Shown here: positions 53,707 to 62,313 of the stretch, piece after piece
Position numbering within the stretch: position 1 is the stretch's first letter
Layout of the letters: each line of letters begins with the position of its first letter
Origin: Curvibacter gracilis ATCC BAA-807
Lineage (GTDB): Bacteria; Pseudomonadota; Gammaproteobacteria; Burkholderiales; Burkholderiaceae_C
Direction of reading: 5' to 3'
DNA: 64,000 nt
NCBI RefSeq assembly: GCF_000518645.1
Contig: NZ_JADZ01000005.1
Span: 273,694-337,693 of the forward strand
Program-made: the position numbers and the translations under genes
Notes under the pieces: model-generated
Seen by the model: the letters and a program-made list of their open reading frames with translations, nothing else
Databases searched by the model: none
What the model was told of the DNA's origin: nothing

Positions 53707-53981
53707 GGGCGACTCCGGGACAGGTTTCGGTTGACGTCGTCCACCGAGCGGCGGACATCCTTCAGATCGGCCTTGATTTCGCGCAGCACCTCGGAATTGC
53801 GCTGGTCTTGCTCCGAGGCCTTTTGTTCGGCGATCAGGGCCTTCTGCTCTTGCATGGCCACCCGCTTGTCCAGCGTGCTGTAGGCGCCGAAGCCGGTGGC
53901 GATGAACCCGGCGAACGTGAGTACGTGGCCGAGGTTGATGGTGGGATCGAAGATGAGCCGGTGGCTCTTTTGTTCATTCAT
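53703..53981 (-). CDS. Single-helix coiled-coil protein, holin/antiholin candidate
   Basis: 92 residues: one membrane helix (LGHVLTFAGFIATGFGAYSTL) then a coiled coil (EQKALIAEQKASEQDQRNSEVLREIKADLKDVRRSVDDVNRNL). First gene of the lysis cassette. It could be an antiholin or a holin partner; I cannot decide from sequence. Confidence 0.65.
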   Translation of the reverse strand: MNEQKSHRLIFDPTINLGHVLTFAGFIATGFGAYSTLDKRVAMQEQKALIAEQKASEQDQRNSEVLREIKADLKDVRRSVDDVNRNLSRSRP

Positions 53982-54091
53982 TCGGTTTCATCCTTGGCTC
54001 AAGTCCGACCTGCGCCCGGTTTCCTGATGCGCCCCGCAATGCACCCAGCTCCAGGGGATTGCGGGGTGGGTGCAGATGGATTGGCCGGTGG

Positions 54092-55207
54092 TCATCCAGC
54101 AACAGCCAGGATGTACTTGGCAGGCCCCTTCGCAGATAGTGCGTATCCGGCCGCATTTGGGTGGCTTTGATCCCACATCAGTGACGCTGCATTTGCAGCT
54201 GCATAGCTCCCCAATGTGGCCCTGACATCAATCAGCCGATATCCGTTTGCTGCGCTGATTTGCTGCAGTTGTGAAAGATATTGGGTCTGCAGCGTGTCCC
54301 GTCCGATGGTCGGATCGCTCTGAAATGGAGTCATCAAATCAACGTCTCCATACCCTGCAAGAGTTGCTGCGAGAGTGGTCATGGCAGCGTTGTACGCAGC
54401 AGCCGTCACACCCTGAGCTGACTCATTGATGCCGAACATCGCTATTGAGTGATTTGGCGCGTATGCAGCAATCATTGGGTTTGAGGCCCACAGTCCACCA
54501 GCATTCCAGTCTGCGGCCGTAGCCCCGGCCACACCAGCATTGCCGATGTAGATGCATTTTTGAGTGGTATCAAAGAACTCGATACCCAGAATAAATAACG
54601 TCCCAACTGTGGTCTGGGCAATTGACCCGGTGATGGAGTTGCTGCGCGTAAACGTCGCCTCATATACACCAACCCCTCCAGCTCCCGCAGCAGATTGAGC
54701 CGTCAGAGCTACGCTATTGATCGTTGGAGTGAACCCGCCTAGGCCGCTGTTGCGCAAATAGTAAATGCGGATTTTGTTAGCCCAAGCAGAGTATGTGAAT
54801 CCCAGATTACCTGATGCGCCAGACGTGGCCTGCCAAGATGCGTTTGAGCCAAATCCATAGTTACCACCATATGACCACCCGGACCCTATCGTTATGCGGC
54901 TGTCCGATGTTGGTGAAGTAGGCGCTTGCGGGATTATTAAGTTGTTGATTACAGGAACCGGTAGGCGCACCGCGAGACGATTGGCCAAGAGCGCCGGCAA
55001 CGACGTACTTCCGATGACAGCGCCAACGCCATAAGTCGTGGAATCCCCTCCCATCAAAATCCTGGTGTCAGAAACGCCTGCCAGCGTTTTTGCAATTGCA
55101 ATTGCTAGTTTGGTCGGAGCCAGATCTCCAACAACCCCCATCCCCGCATGCTGAGCAGCGTGCCAAGCGGGGTTCAGAAAAGCGATCAGGTCTTTGAAGC
55201 TGATCAT
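54092..55207 (-). CDS. SGNH/GDSL-type hydrolase, cargo gene
   Basis: 371 residues from the ATG at 55207, fixed by an ATGA overlap with the previous gene. Block I is GGDST (nucleophile S56), block III FGIN, block V DQSHPN, giving the Ser-Asp-His triad of the family. It probably de-acylates a surface polysaccharide or acts in adsorption. The DNA is more AT-rich than the neighbours, and P2 has nothing here between X and the lysis genes, so it is an insertion. No signal peptide. Confidence 0.8.
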   Translation of the reverse strand: MISFKDLIAFLNPAWHAAQHAGMGVVGDLAPTKLAIAIAKTLAGVSDTRILMGGDSTTYGVGAVIGSTSLPALLANRLAVRLPVPVINNLIIPQAPTSPTSDSRITIGSGWSYGGNYGFGSNASWQATSGASGNLGFTYSAWANKIRIYYLRNSGLGGFTPTINSVALTAQSAAGAGGVGVYEATFTRSNSITGSIAQTTVGTLFILGIEFFDTTQKCIYIGNAGVAGATAADWNAGGLWASNPMIAAYAPNHSIAMFGINESAQGVTAAAYNAAMTTLAATLAGYGDVDLMTPFQSDPTIGRDTLQTQYLSQLQQISAANGYRLIDVRATLGSYAAANAASLMWDQSHPNAAGYALSAKGPAKYILAVAG

Positions 55208-55494
55208 GGCTGCTTCACCCACTTGGAAATTGCCGTCAACTTTCCACCAGTCCACGTGAGTGTCTGGCTGTAGTTCACACCGGCCGGGCTGGTGACCGTG
55301 GTCTTGATGAGATTCCCTGTGGCCTGGTCATAGGCCAACGCCTGATCGAGGCTCGGCGGATGAATAACATTCCCATCGCTTGCGACCACCGCGCCCTCCA
55401 ACGAGGACACCACCTCGGCATGGCTGCCGTTGAATAGGTCAACGAGCAGCTTGTAAACGCTCCGGCCAATGGCCGGGATTTGCTTGTTCGCCAT
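55204..55494 (-). CDS. Small tail/cargo protein, unknown
   Basis: 96 residues: IPAIGRSVYKLLVDLFNGSHAEVVSS, AYDQATGNLIKTTVTSPAGVNYSQTLTWTGGKLTAISKWVK. The end resembles small structural proteins that accompany phage fibres or hydrolases. GGAACC precedes its ATG. Coupled to the SGNH gene. Confidence 0.65.
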   Translation of the reverse strand: MANKQIPAIGRSVYKLLVDLFNGSHAEVVSSLEGAVVASDGNVIHPPSLDQALAYDQATGNLIKTTVTSPAGVNYSQTLTWTGGKLTAISKWVKQP

Positions 55495-55517
55495 TTCGGT
55501 TCCTAACTGTTAAAAAA

Positions 55518-55730
55518 TCAATCCCATAGCGACACTGTTTCCTGGCTCGTGGCGTCCACGATCACCAGCTCGACGACAGCCCCAGCAGGTAATTGAGGGC
55601 CCAGTGCAGCCAGACCAGGGTTTGCCACCAGCGTGGCCTCTGTAACGCCCGCGGTGCGGCCCAGGTGTCTCCAGCACAACAGGTCGACGGTGTCGCCATC
55701 GCTGGCCATGACCTGCAGCGTGGTGACCAT
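55518..55730 (-). CDS. X: Tail protein X
   Basis: P2 gpX homologue, 70 residues, LysM-like: VMASDGDTVDLLCWRHLGRTAGVTEATLVANPGLAALGPQLPAGAVVEL. Start overlaps the L stop (TGATG). Confidence 0.92.
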   Translation of the reverse strand: MVTTLQVMASDGDTVDLLCWRHLGRTAGVTEATLVANPGLAALGPQLPAGAVVELVIVDATSQETVSLWD

Positions 55731-56200
55731 CAGATGAGTTCCACCGTGGTGCGCGGCTGGCCCAGCAGGTCGCTCAGTGCCCAGCGCATGTTTCGGCGGT
55801 GCGTATCGGCGCGGGGCTCCATGGCGTCGGCGTTCTTGTCGCCCTTGCCCGTGGTGTCCATGTCGCGGTATTCCTCCACCAACTCGGCCTGAACCCCGCT
55901 GTACACCGCGCGGCGGTAGTGCAGCACCAGCACGCTGGAGCGGCCGACCTGGTCAGCGGGGATGTCAGCCAGGGCCTCAAAGCCCGCAGCGAGCTGGCGG
56001 GCCTTGAAGGTGGCCAGCTCTCGGTTGACACTCAGTATGGCCGCTGTGGCGGCCTCGCGCAGCCGGGCAACAGTGACCGTGCCATCGAGCCGGCAAGCGG
56101 CGCGCAGCGCGCCCAGGTCGATCTCTGGGAACCACGGGTCGTTCTCGATCACGGGTTCACTGGTCGACGTGGGTGGGGATGTGGTGGCCAGGAAGCTCAT
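55730..56200 (-). CDS. L: Head completion protein L
   Basis: P2 gpL homologue, 156 residues; stabilises filled heads. ENDPWFPEIDLGALRAACRLDGTVTVARLREAATAAILSVNREL is conserved. The ATG at 56200 is preferred over a TTG three codons earlier. Confidence 0.93.
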   Translation of the reverse strand: MSFLATTSPPTSTSEPVIENDPWFPEIDLGALRAACRLDGTVTVARLREAATAAILSVNRELATFKARQLAAGFEALADIPADQVGRSSVLVLHYRRAVYSGVQAELVEEYRDMDTTGKGDKNADAMEPRADTHRRNMRWALSDLLGQPRTTVELI

Positions 56201-56300
56201 GGTGGTCAATCAAAAATTTGGTGGCGGTGGTCGGGGTGCGTCAGGGGTGGGCCTGGGCTCACTCCATCGGCACCCCGAGCCGCCAGGGTGCGGGGTACGC

Positions 56301-57002
56301 TCAGTCGGGGCCTGTGCCGGCTTTGAGCCGACGCTCCAGGCGCTCCATGTCTTTTTTGACGCCCACCTGGCCGAAGAGCTGGTGGGCGCGTTGCAGTTGG
56401 TCCATAGCGCGGCGGGCCATGGCCAGGTCCAGCGTGGTGATGTCTGGCTCGGTAGTGGGTGTCTTGCCCATCAGGGCGTAGCCAATGGCCTTGTGCAACT
56501 TGGCGCGCGCCTGGTCGGGGGCGTCGCGTTCGGCCGTCATCTGGTCGACCCGGGCCAGAACCACCAGGGCATCAGGTCCCACCAGTTGGCCGGCCAGAGC
56601 TGCGGTGCTGGATTCGTCGATCAACAGCGTGGCGATATCGCGGTTGTATTGATCCGGCAGGGCGAGGCCATGCTGCAGCACATATTCAGCGATCTGCAGG
56701 CCTCGCTCCCAATTCCCGATGTCGAGGTGCCAGACCATGACGCTGGTGAGCACCAGGTCTTGGCCACCCTGACCACCGGCCAGGGCGCCATCGATCCAGG
56801 CATCGAAGTCGCCCACCATGGAGCGCTTAGCCTCGATCTTGCGCTCCACGGACTGGATGCCCTTGAGGGTGCGGCGGTGCTCGTAGAGCTGGGCCAGCAT
56901 CAGCTCGTAGGCTGAGCCTTCGACCTGGCCCCCGTTGGGGGTGGCCAGGGCGGCCTGCTCGGCGAGCACGCGCATCTGGTGACGTCGAAATGGCGTGCTC
57001 AT
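56301..57002 (-). CDS. M: Terminase endonuclease subunit M
   Basis: P2 gpM homologue, 233 residues, which cuts at cos together with gpP. MSTPFRRHQMRVLAEQAA, LMLAQLYEHRRTLKGIQSVERKIEAKRSMVGDFDAWIDGALAGGQGGQDLVLTSVMVWHLDIG are typical. Acts with the large subunit P. Confidence 0.93.
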   Translation of the reverse strand: MSTPFRRHQMRVLAEQAALATPNGGQVEGSAYELMLAQLYEHRRTLKGIQSVERKIEAKRSMVGDFDAWIDGALAGGQGGQDLVLTSVMVWHLDIGNWERGLQIAEYVLQHGLALPDQYNRDIATLLIDESSTAALAGQLVGPDALVVLARVDQMTAERDAPDQARAKLHKAIGYALMGKTPTTEPDITTLDLAMARRAMDQLQRAHQLFGQVGVKKDMERLERRLKAGTGPD

Positions 57003-57013
57003 CTCGACACCAA

Positions 57014-58024
57014 TCAGTCAGTGAAGGTGATGTTCTCGGCCATCACGGCGCGGCCGAGGTCTTCAACCACATAGGCATCGTTCGAGGACTCATAGTTCTC
57101 GATGCGATCACGCTTTGCGTTTTCTTCCATGCGGCGGCGGCGCGCGCCCTCTTGCCAGTAGATCGACAAGTTGTCGTAGGTGGTGATCAACAGCTTGTTG
57201 TCGGGGAAATAGGGCACGGTGGCGGCCTGCAGGCCACCCACACGCTTCTGGCTGATCACGATGTCGGCCGCCAGGGTCTCGGTGGGCACCTGGCTCACGT
57301 CAACCAGAGGGAAGTACTTCTCGGTGAGCAGGTTGCGGCCCATGAGGACAACCAGGCCTGGGTCTTGTTGATACCAGGGGTCGAGGCCGTTGATCGCATC
57401 GAAAACCAGGGCATCGAGGTTTTGGTAGTCGTTGGCAGCACCGACACCGATCTTGATCTGGCCAGCGGTTTTGCCACCGGACATGACGCGGGACGGGGCA
57501 TCGTCGCGCAGGTGTTGCAACCAGCCCTTGTTCACGTCCTGCAGCAAGGGGTGGGCCACCAGGTCGGTGTCAGCCGCAATGCTGGTGCCATTCCAGCCGA
57601 TCAAGATGCGATCCAGCGCCTGGCGGCGCACGATCAGGTCGCGCACTCGGGTTTGGAAGTCGGGGAACTTGGCCCAGGCGTCCAGCTTGGCATAGGTGAT
57701 GTGCGTGTCCGAGTTGGTCTTCACGCACTGGTAGCCACGGCTGTCCAGCGTGCTGATGTCGCGGGTCTGGCGGTCCTTGGTGGTGGTGTCGGTGCGGCTG
57801 GCGGCCGGGCCGGACACACCCAGGCCGAGCTTGTCACCCTGCATTTCCACAACAGGCGAGATGTTGATGCGGCCAAGGAAGTCGCTGGACTCTTGGATCT
57901 TGCTTTCCAGCTTTTGCTGCACGCTGGGAGAGACGGTGAATTGCTTGGTGGCGTCGGCCACGGCATTCAGGCGGCCAATCTGGTTCAGCAGTTCGGCATA
58001 GGCCTGGCGGGTTTCATTACGCAT
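57014..58024 (-). CDS. N: Major capsid protein N
   Basis: P2 gpN homologue, 336 residues. MRNETRQAYAELLNQIGRLNAV, FTVSPSVQQKLESKIQESSDFLGRINISPVVEMQGDKLGLGVSG are the family N-terminus, including the region processed by the O protease. Forms the capsid shell. Confidence 0.97.
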   Translation of the reverse strand: MRNETRQAYAELLNQIGRLNAVADATKQFTVSPSVQQKLESKIQESSDFLGRINISPVVEMQGDKLGLGVSGPAASRTDTTTKDRQTRDISTLDSRGYQCVKTNSDTHITYAKLDAWAKFPDFQTRVRDLIVRRQALDRILIGWNGTSIAADTDLVAHPLLQDVNKGWLQHLRDDAPSRVMSGGKTAGQIKIGVGAANDYQNLDALVFDAINGLDPWYQQDPGLVVLMGRNLLTEKYFPLVDVSQVPTETLAADIVISQKRVGGLQAATVPYFPDNKLLITTYDNLSIYWQEGARRRRMEENAKRDRIENYESSNDAYVVEDLGRAVMAENITFTD

Positions 58025-58072
58025 GGAGGGGCTCCGGGTTGAATGCGATTGCGGTGGAAAATCTGCGGCTGA

Positions 58073-58903
58073 TCAGCAGTCGGTCTGGATGCGGCCGCTG
58101 TTGCCGGTGGCCGGCGGGCGCTGGCTGTGCTGCTGCTCAGGCGTGGTGCCGAGCTTGGTCACCAGCTCGGTGTACTGGCCCTGCAGAGTGGCGAAAGCCT
58201 TGGACAGCTTGTCGTGGTCGGCCTGCAGGGTGGCGTGCTTCTCGGCCTGGTCGGCGATCACCGTCCCAGCTTCTTCCAGTGCTTCGAGCACGGCAGAGAA
58301 CCGGGCGTCGTCGCTCTTGGCCTTGCCGTTGAATTTCTCCGTCACGGCTTTGACCGAGGCGATGAACTTGGTGACCAGGCCCGCGTCTTCGGGCTTGTCT
58401 TCCTCGAACTCCAGCGTGACCTCGATGGCCTCGGAGAACAGCGCTTCGGCGTGGCTCTTGCGGCCGGCCAGCGGGCTGGCCTTCGGGTTCTGGGCCGCGA
58501 AGGCCAGGATGTCGGTGCCCAGGCTGGCAGGGCTGTCGGTGACGGCCAGGCCGGTCAGGTAGGCCTCGCCGGTATCGGCGAATTTGGGGTTCACCTCGAT
58601 GGAGGTGTAGATCTTCTGCTTGGCCTTGGTCATGGCCACCAGTTCGGGCAGGGGCTCGATCTGGGCGAACAGGGCCAGCTTGCCGTCTTCGACCGGGCGG
58701 GCCTCCACTGCGATCACGTCGCCGTAGGCCTTGAACAGGCCGTCAGGCGCGATGCCACGGTAGTGCTCCAGCCAGACGCGGGCGCCGTATTTCTTGGGGT
58801 CGAAGTTGGCCGCCATCTGCGTGATCCAGTCCTTCTGGATCACGCGGCCGTCGGTGGTTGCGCCTTCAGTGGCGACGCGGAAAAGTTTGGATTTTTGGGC
58901 CAT
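58073..58903 (-). CDS. O: Capsid scaffolding protein / protease O
   Basis: P2 gpO homologue, 276 residues from the ATG at 58903 (MAQKSKLFRVATEGATTDGRVIQ). N-terminal serine protease with D18, H47 (LEHYRG) and S101 (YTSIEV) fitting the P2 triad D19/H48/S107; C-terminal scaffold helix (ALEEAGTVIADQAEKHATLQADHDKLSKAFATLQGQYTELV). First gene of the head-lysis operon, 76 bp after the late operator. Confidence 0.94.
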   Translation of the reverse strand: MAQKSKLFRVATEGATTDGRVIQKDWITQMAANFDPKKYGARVWLEHYRGIAPDGLFKAYGDVIAVEARPVEDGKLALFAQIEPLPELVAMTKAKQKIYTSIEVNPKFADTGEAYLTGLAVTDSPASLGTDILAFAAQNPKASPLAGRKSHAEALFSEAIEVTLEFEEDKPEDAGLVTKFIASVKAVTEKFNGKAKSDDARFSAVLEALEEAGTVIADQAEKHATLQADHDKLSKAFATLQGQYTELVTKLGTTPEQQHSQRPPATGNSGRIQTDC

Positions 58904-58978
58904 GATGGCTGCTGCTCCGAGGTTGGTAACGAGTAGCTGCCATCGTCGCGCCCCACGGCCGCGCATTCAACGACCTTT

Positions 58979-59003
58979 GGTTGTGTACGGCCCGTACACA
59001 ACC
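58979..59003. promoter_or_regulatory. Late operator palindrome between O and P
   Basis: GGTTGTGTACG-N3-CGTACACAACC with GCC in the middle; identical arms to the site before V. It sits in the 144-bp gap between divergent O and P, where P2 has its PO and PP late promoters. One activator bound here could serve both directions. Confidence 0.72.
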
Positions 59004-59047
59004 GATACCTGTCAACGAAACGGAGCGACGCCCATACGCTCGACGGC

Positions 59048-60841
59048 ATGAACGAAGCCGTCATCGTCCCCAAGCGTTTCAAGCGCGAAAAACCAGCTGA
59101 TGGGCTGGACGCCGACAAGCGCCGCGAAGCTCGGCACCTGTACTGGCAGGGCTGGCGAATCTCGTCGATTGCGGAATACATCGACGAGCCTCGCAGCACT
59201 GTGCAGGGCTGGAAAGATGTGGAGGAATGGGACAAGGCACAACCGGTGCAGCGCGTCGAGGCCACGCTAGAGACCCGGCTGGTGCAACTGGTCATGAAGG
59301 ACCCCAAGACCGGCACCGACTTCAAGGAAATTGACCTGCTGGGCCGCCAGATCGAGCGCCTGGCCAGGGTGCACAAGTACGGCGCGACCGGCAAGGAGGC
59401 CGACCTCAACCCGGCGATCGAGCGGCGCAACGACCGCCCCAAGAAAAAGCCCGATCGCAACCACTTCAGCGAAGAGCAGCACGAGCAGCTGCTGGAGGCC
59501 TTCAAAGACTCGCTGTTCGACTACCAGAAGGTGTGGTTCCGCAACAGCGAGGCGCGCACGCGCTTCATCCTCAAATCACGCCAGATCGGCGCCACCTGGT
59601 ACTTTGCCCGCGAGGCCCTGGCCGATGCGATCGCCACCGGCCGCAATCAGATCTTTCTGTCGGCCAGCAAGGCCCAGGCGCATATCTTCAAGCAGTACAT
59701 CATTGCCTTCGCGAAGGATGCCTGCGGCATCGAGCTGTCGGGCGACCCCATCGTGCTCAGCAATGGCGCCACGCTGTACTTTCTGGGCACCAACGCCCTC
59801 ACGGCTCAGGGCTACCACGGCAATGTCTATTTCGACGAGTGCTTCTGGACGCGCAAGTTCGACGAGCTCAACAAAGTGGCGTCGGGCATGGCCATGCACA
59901 AGCATTGGCGCAAGACCTACTTCAGCACGCCCAGCAGCATCCAGCATGAGGCCTATGCGCTGTGGAGCGGGGCGCGCTTCAACCGCAAGCGACCGAAGGA
60001 TGAGCGCATCAGCCTGGACCTGAGCCACGACCGGCTGGCCGGGGGCTTCACGGGTGAGGACAAGATCTGGAGACAGATCTGCACCATCGTCGACGCCATG
60101 CGCGGCGGCTGCAACCTGTTCGATATCGACGAGCTGCGGCTGGAGTACTCCACCGAGGAGTTCGAGAACCTGCTCATGTGCGGGTTTCTCGACGACTCGT
60201 ACAGCAGCTTTCCGTTGGCCGAGTTGCAGCGCTGCATGGTGGACAGCTGGGAGGTATGGGACGACGTCAAACCGTTCAGCCTGCGCCCTTTCGGCTATCG
60301 GCCTGTGTGGGTTGGCTATGACCCCAGCCTCACCGGAGACACCGCCGGCTGTGTCGTGCTGGCTCCTCCCAGCACGCCGGGTGGCAAGTTCCGGGTGCTG
60401 GAGCGGCACCAGTTCAAGGGCAACGACTTCGAGGCCCAGGCCGAAGTGATCCGCAAGATCACCCAGCGCTTCAACGTGGTCTTCATCGGCATGGACACCA
60501 CCGGCCTGGGCCAGGGGGTCTATCAGATCGTGCAGAAGTTCTTCCCCGCGGTGAAGGGCTACCAATACAACGTCGAGATCAAGTCGCGCCTGGTGCTGAA
60601 GGCCCAAAGCGTGATCCGCAAGGGCCGCCTTGAGTTCGACGCCGGGTTCACGGATCTGGCCCAGGCCTTCATGGCCATCAAACGGGTGATGACGGCCAGC
60701 GGCCGGCAGGTCACCTACGACGCGGGCCGCAATGAGGTCACCGGCCATGCCGACCTGGCCTGGGCCTGCATGCACGCAATGGACAACGAATCGCTGGATG
60801 GCGAGACCAGCTCATCCAAATCGATCATGGAGATTTCTTGA
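59048..60841 (+). CDS. P: Terminase large subunit P
   Basis: P2 gpP homologue, 597 residues, DNA-packaging ATPase. N-terminal HTH (about 25-56), Walker-A-like KSRQIGAT (176-183), Walker B VYFDEC (260-265), and a C-terminal RNase-H-like nuclease domain with GYDPSLTGDTAG and GMDTTGLGQGVYQIVQKFF. Drives packaging of cos-ended DNA with M. Confidence 0.96.
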   Translation: MNEAVIVPKRFKREKPADGLDADKRREARHLYWQGWRISSIAEYIDEPRSTVQGWKDVEEWDKAQPVQRVEATLETRLVQLVMKDPKTGTDFKEIDLLGRQIERLARVHKYGATGKEADLNPAIERRNDRPKKKPDRNHFSEEQHEQLLEAFKDSLFDYQKVWFRNSEARTRFILKSRQIGATWYFAREALADAIATGRNQIFLSASKAQAHIFKQYIIAFAKDACGIELSGDPIVLSNGATLYFLGTNALTAQGYHGNVYFDECFWTRKFDELNKVASGMAMHKHWRKTYFSTPSSIQHEAYALWSGARFNRKRPKDERISLDLSHDRLAGGFTGEDKIWRQICTIVDAMRGGCNLFDIDELRLEYSTEEFENLLMCGFLDDSYSSFPLAELQRCMVDSWEVWDDVKPFSLRPFGYRPVWVGYDPSLTGDTAGCVVLAPPSTPGGKFRVLERHQFKGNDFEAQAEVIRKITQRFNVVFIGMDTTGLGQGVYQIVQKFFPAVKGYQYNVEIKSRLVLKAQSVIRKGRLEFDAGFTDLAQAFMAIKRVMTASGRQVTYDAGRNEVTGHADLAWACMHAMDNESLDGETSSSKSIMEIS

Positions 60842-61884
60842 TGCAAGACGAAACACAGGCCTCGGCGCAGCTCGCCCAAGCCGACCAGGCCAAGAAGATG
60901 GAGGCCTTCACCTTCGGCGACCCCACCCCGGTGATGGATCGGCGCGAGCTGCTCGACTACCTGGAGTGCTGGAGCAACGGGCGCTGGTACGAGCCACCCA
61001 TGAGCTGGTCCGGCCTGGCCAAATCGTTCAGGGCTTCAACCCACCATTCGAGCGCGATCTATTTCAAGCGCAACATCCTGGCCAAGACCTTCAAGCCCCA
61101 CCGCCTGTTGAGCACCGATGTGTTCAGCCGCTTCGCACTCGACTTCCTGGTGTTCGGGAATGGCTATCTGGAGCACCAGGTCAACCGACTGGGGGGCTCC
61201 ATTGGCCTGTCGCACGCGATGGCTAAGTACACCCGCCGCGGGGTGGACCTGCAGAAGTACTTCTTTGTGCGCAACGGCGCCGACGAGCATGAATTCAACA
61301 GCGGCCGGGTGTTCCACCTGCAGGAGGCCGACATCGAGCAGGAGGTCTATGGCCTGCCCGAGTACCTGAGCGCCCTGCAGGCGGCCTGGCTCAACGAATC
61401 GGCCACCCTGTTCCGCCGGCGCTACTTCAACAACGGCAGCCACGCCGGGTTCATCCTGTACATCAGCGATGCGGCGCAGAGCCAGGGCGACATTGACGGC
61501 ATCCGCGAGGCGCTCAAGCAGAGCAAGGGGCCGGGCAACTTCCGCAACCTGTTTTTGTACAGCCCCAATGGCAAGAAGGACGGCATTCAGCTGATCCCCG
61601 TGAGCGAGGTGGCCGCCAAAGATGACTTCTTCAACATCAAGAACGTGAGCCGCGACGACGTGCTGGCCGCCCACCGCATCCCGCCCCAGCTGCTGGGCAT
61701 CGTGCCCAGCAACACCGGCGGCTTCGGCGCCATTGTGCCCGCCGCCCAAGTGTTCGCCACCAATGAGATCGAGCCCTTGCAGGCGCGCTTCCTGGCCCTG
61801 AACGACTGGCTGGGCGAAGAGGTGGTGCAGTTTGAGAAATACGAGGTGACGGTCAGCCCGACCGCCCCCGGCGGGGGAGGATAG
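60841..61884 (+). CDS. Q: Portal protein Q
   Basis: P2 gpQ homologue, 347 residues. ATG shares its A with the P stop (TGATG). EPPMSWSGLAKSFRASTHHSSAIYFKRNILAKTF, GNGYLEHQVNR and VLAAHRIPPQLLGIVPSNTGGFG are standard portal motifs. The dodecameric channel for DNA. Confidence 0.96.
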   Translation: MQDETQASAQLAQADQAKKMEAFTFGDPTPVMDRRELLDYLECWSNGRWYEPPMSWSGLAKSFRASTHHSSAIYFKRNILAKTFKPHRLLSTDVFSRFALDFLVFGNGYLEHQVNRLGGSIGLSHAMAKYTRRGVDLQKYFFVRNGADEHEFNSGRVFHLQEADIEQEVYGLPEYLSALQAAWLNESATLFRRRYFNNGSHAGFILYISDAAQSQGDIDGIREALKQSKGPGNFRNLFLYSPNGKKDGIQLIPVSEVAAKDDFFNIKNVSRDDVLAAHRIPPQLLGIVPSNTGGFGAIVPAAQVFATNEIEPLQARFLALNDWLGEEVVQFEKYEVTVSPTAPGGGG

Positions 61885-61987
61885 ACCTCCCCCAAAAAAA
61901 GACGGGGCGAGTGCACCAGGTGCGTCAACACCCAGCACAAACCCCTCCGCCGTGAATGCGCACGGCATTGGCCAAACGACCCCGTCA

Positions 61988-61999
61988 CCTGTGCACAGG
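61988..61999. repeat. 12-bp palindrome before com
   Basis: CCTGTGCACAGG, framed by CCCCG on the left and CGGGG on the right, 26 bp before the com ATG. Could be a regulator site or an RNA hairpin in the com leader. Confidence 0.4.
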
Positions 62000-62025
62000 C
62001 GGGGCGATCATAAGGCGATGCCGAC

Positions 62026-62313
62026 ATGCAAGAACCGAAAGAAGTTCGATGTGGCCACTGCAGCAAGAAGCTGGCGGTGGCAATTTTTGTTCGACTGGAC
62101 ATCAAGTGCCCGCGCTGCGGGACCTTGAACCTCCTGCGGGCCGAGAGCCCCAGCCCAGAACGCCACCGAGCGTCATCAACCCCTGAAACGAAAGATGACG
62201 ATGCGCGTGAGCGAAATGATCGAAGAAGGCGGCCATCCGGCCGCATCCCCCCTGGTGCCCTGGATCGGTGGCAAGCGCCGCCTGGCCAAGCACATCCTGC
62301 CCTTGTTCCCTGA
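62026..62313 (+). CDS. com: Com-like zinc-finger translational regulator
   Basis: Mu Com-type protein: EVRCGHCSKKLAVAIFVRLDIKCPRCGTLNLLRAESPSP with zinc cysteines C9, C12, C28 and C31. In Mu, Com binds the mom mRNA and permits its translation. Here it reads into the adenine methyltransferase gene for about 119 nt, so the last 40 residues are probably non-conserved. The overlapping pair suggests the same control. Confidence 0.83.
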   Translation: MQEPKEVRCGHCSKKLAVAIFVRLDIKCPRCGTLNLLRAESPSPERHRASSTPETKDDDARERNDRRRRPSGRIPPGALDRWQAPPGQAHPALVP

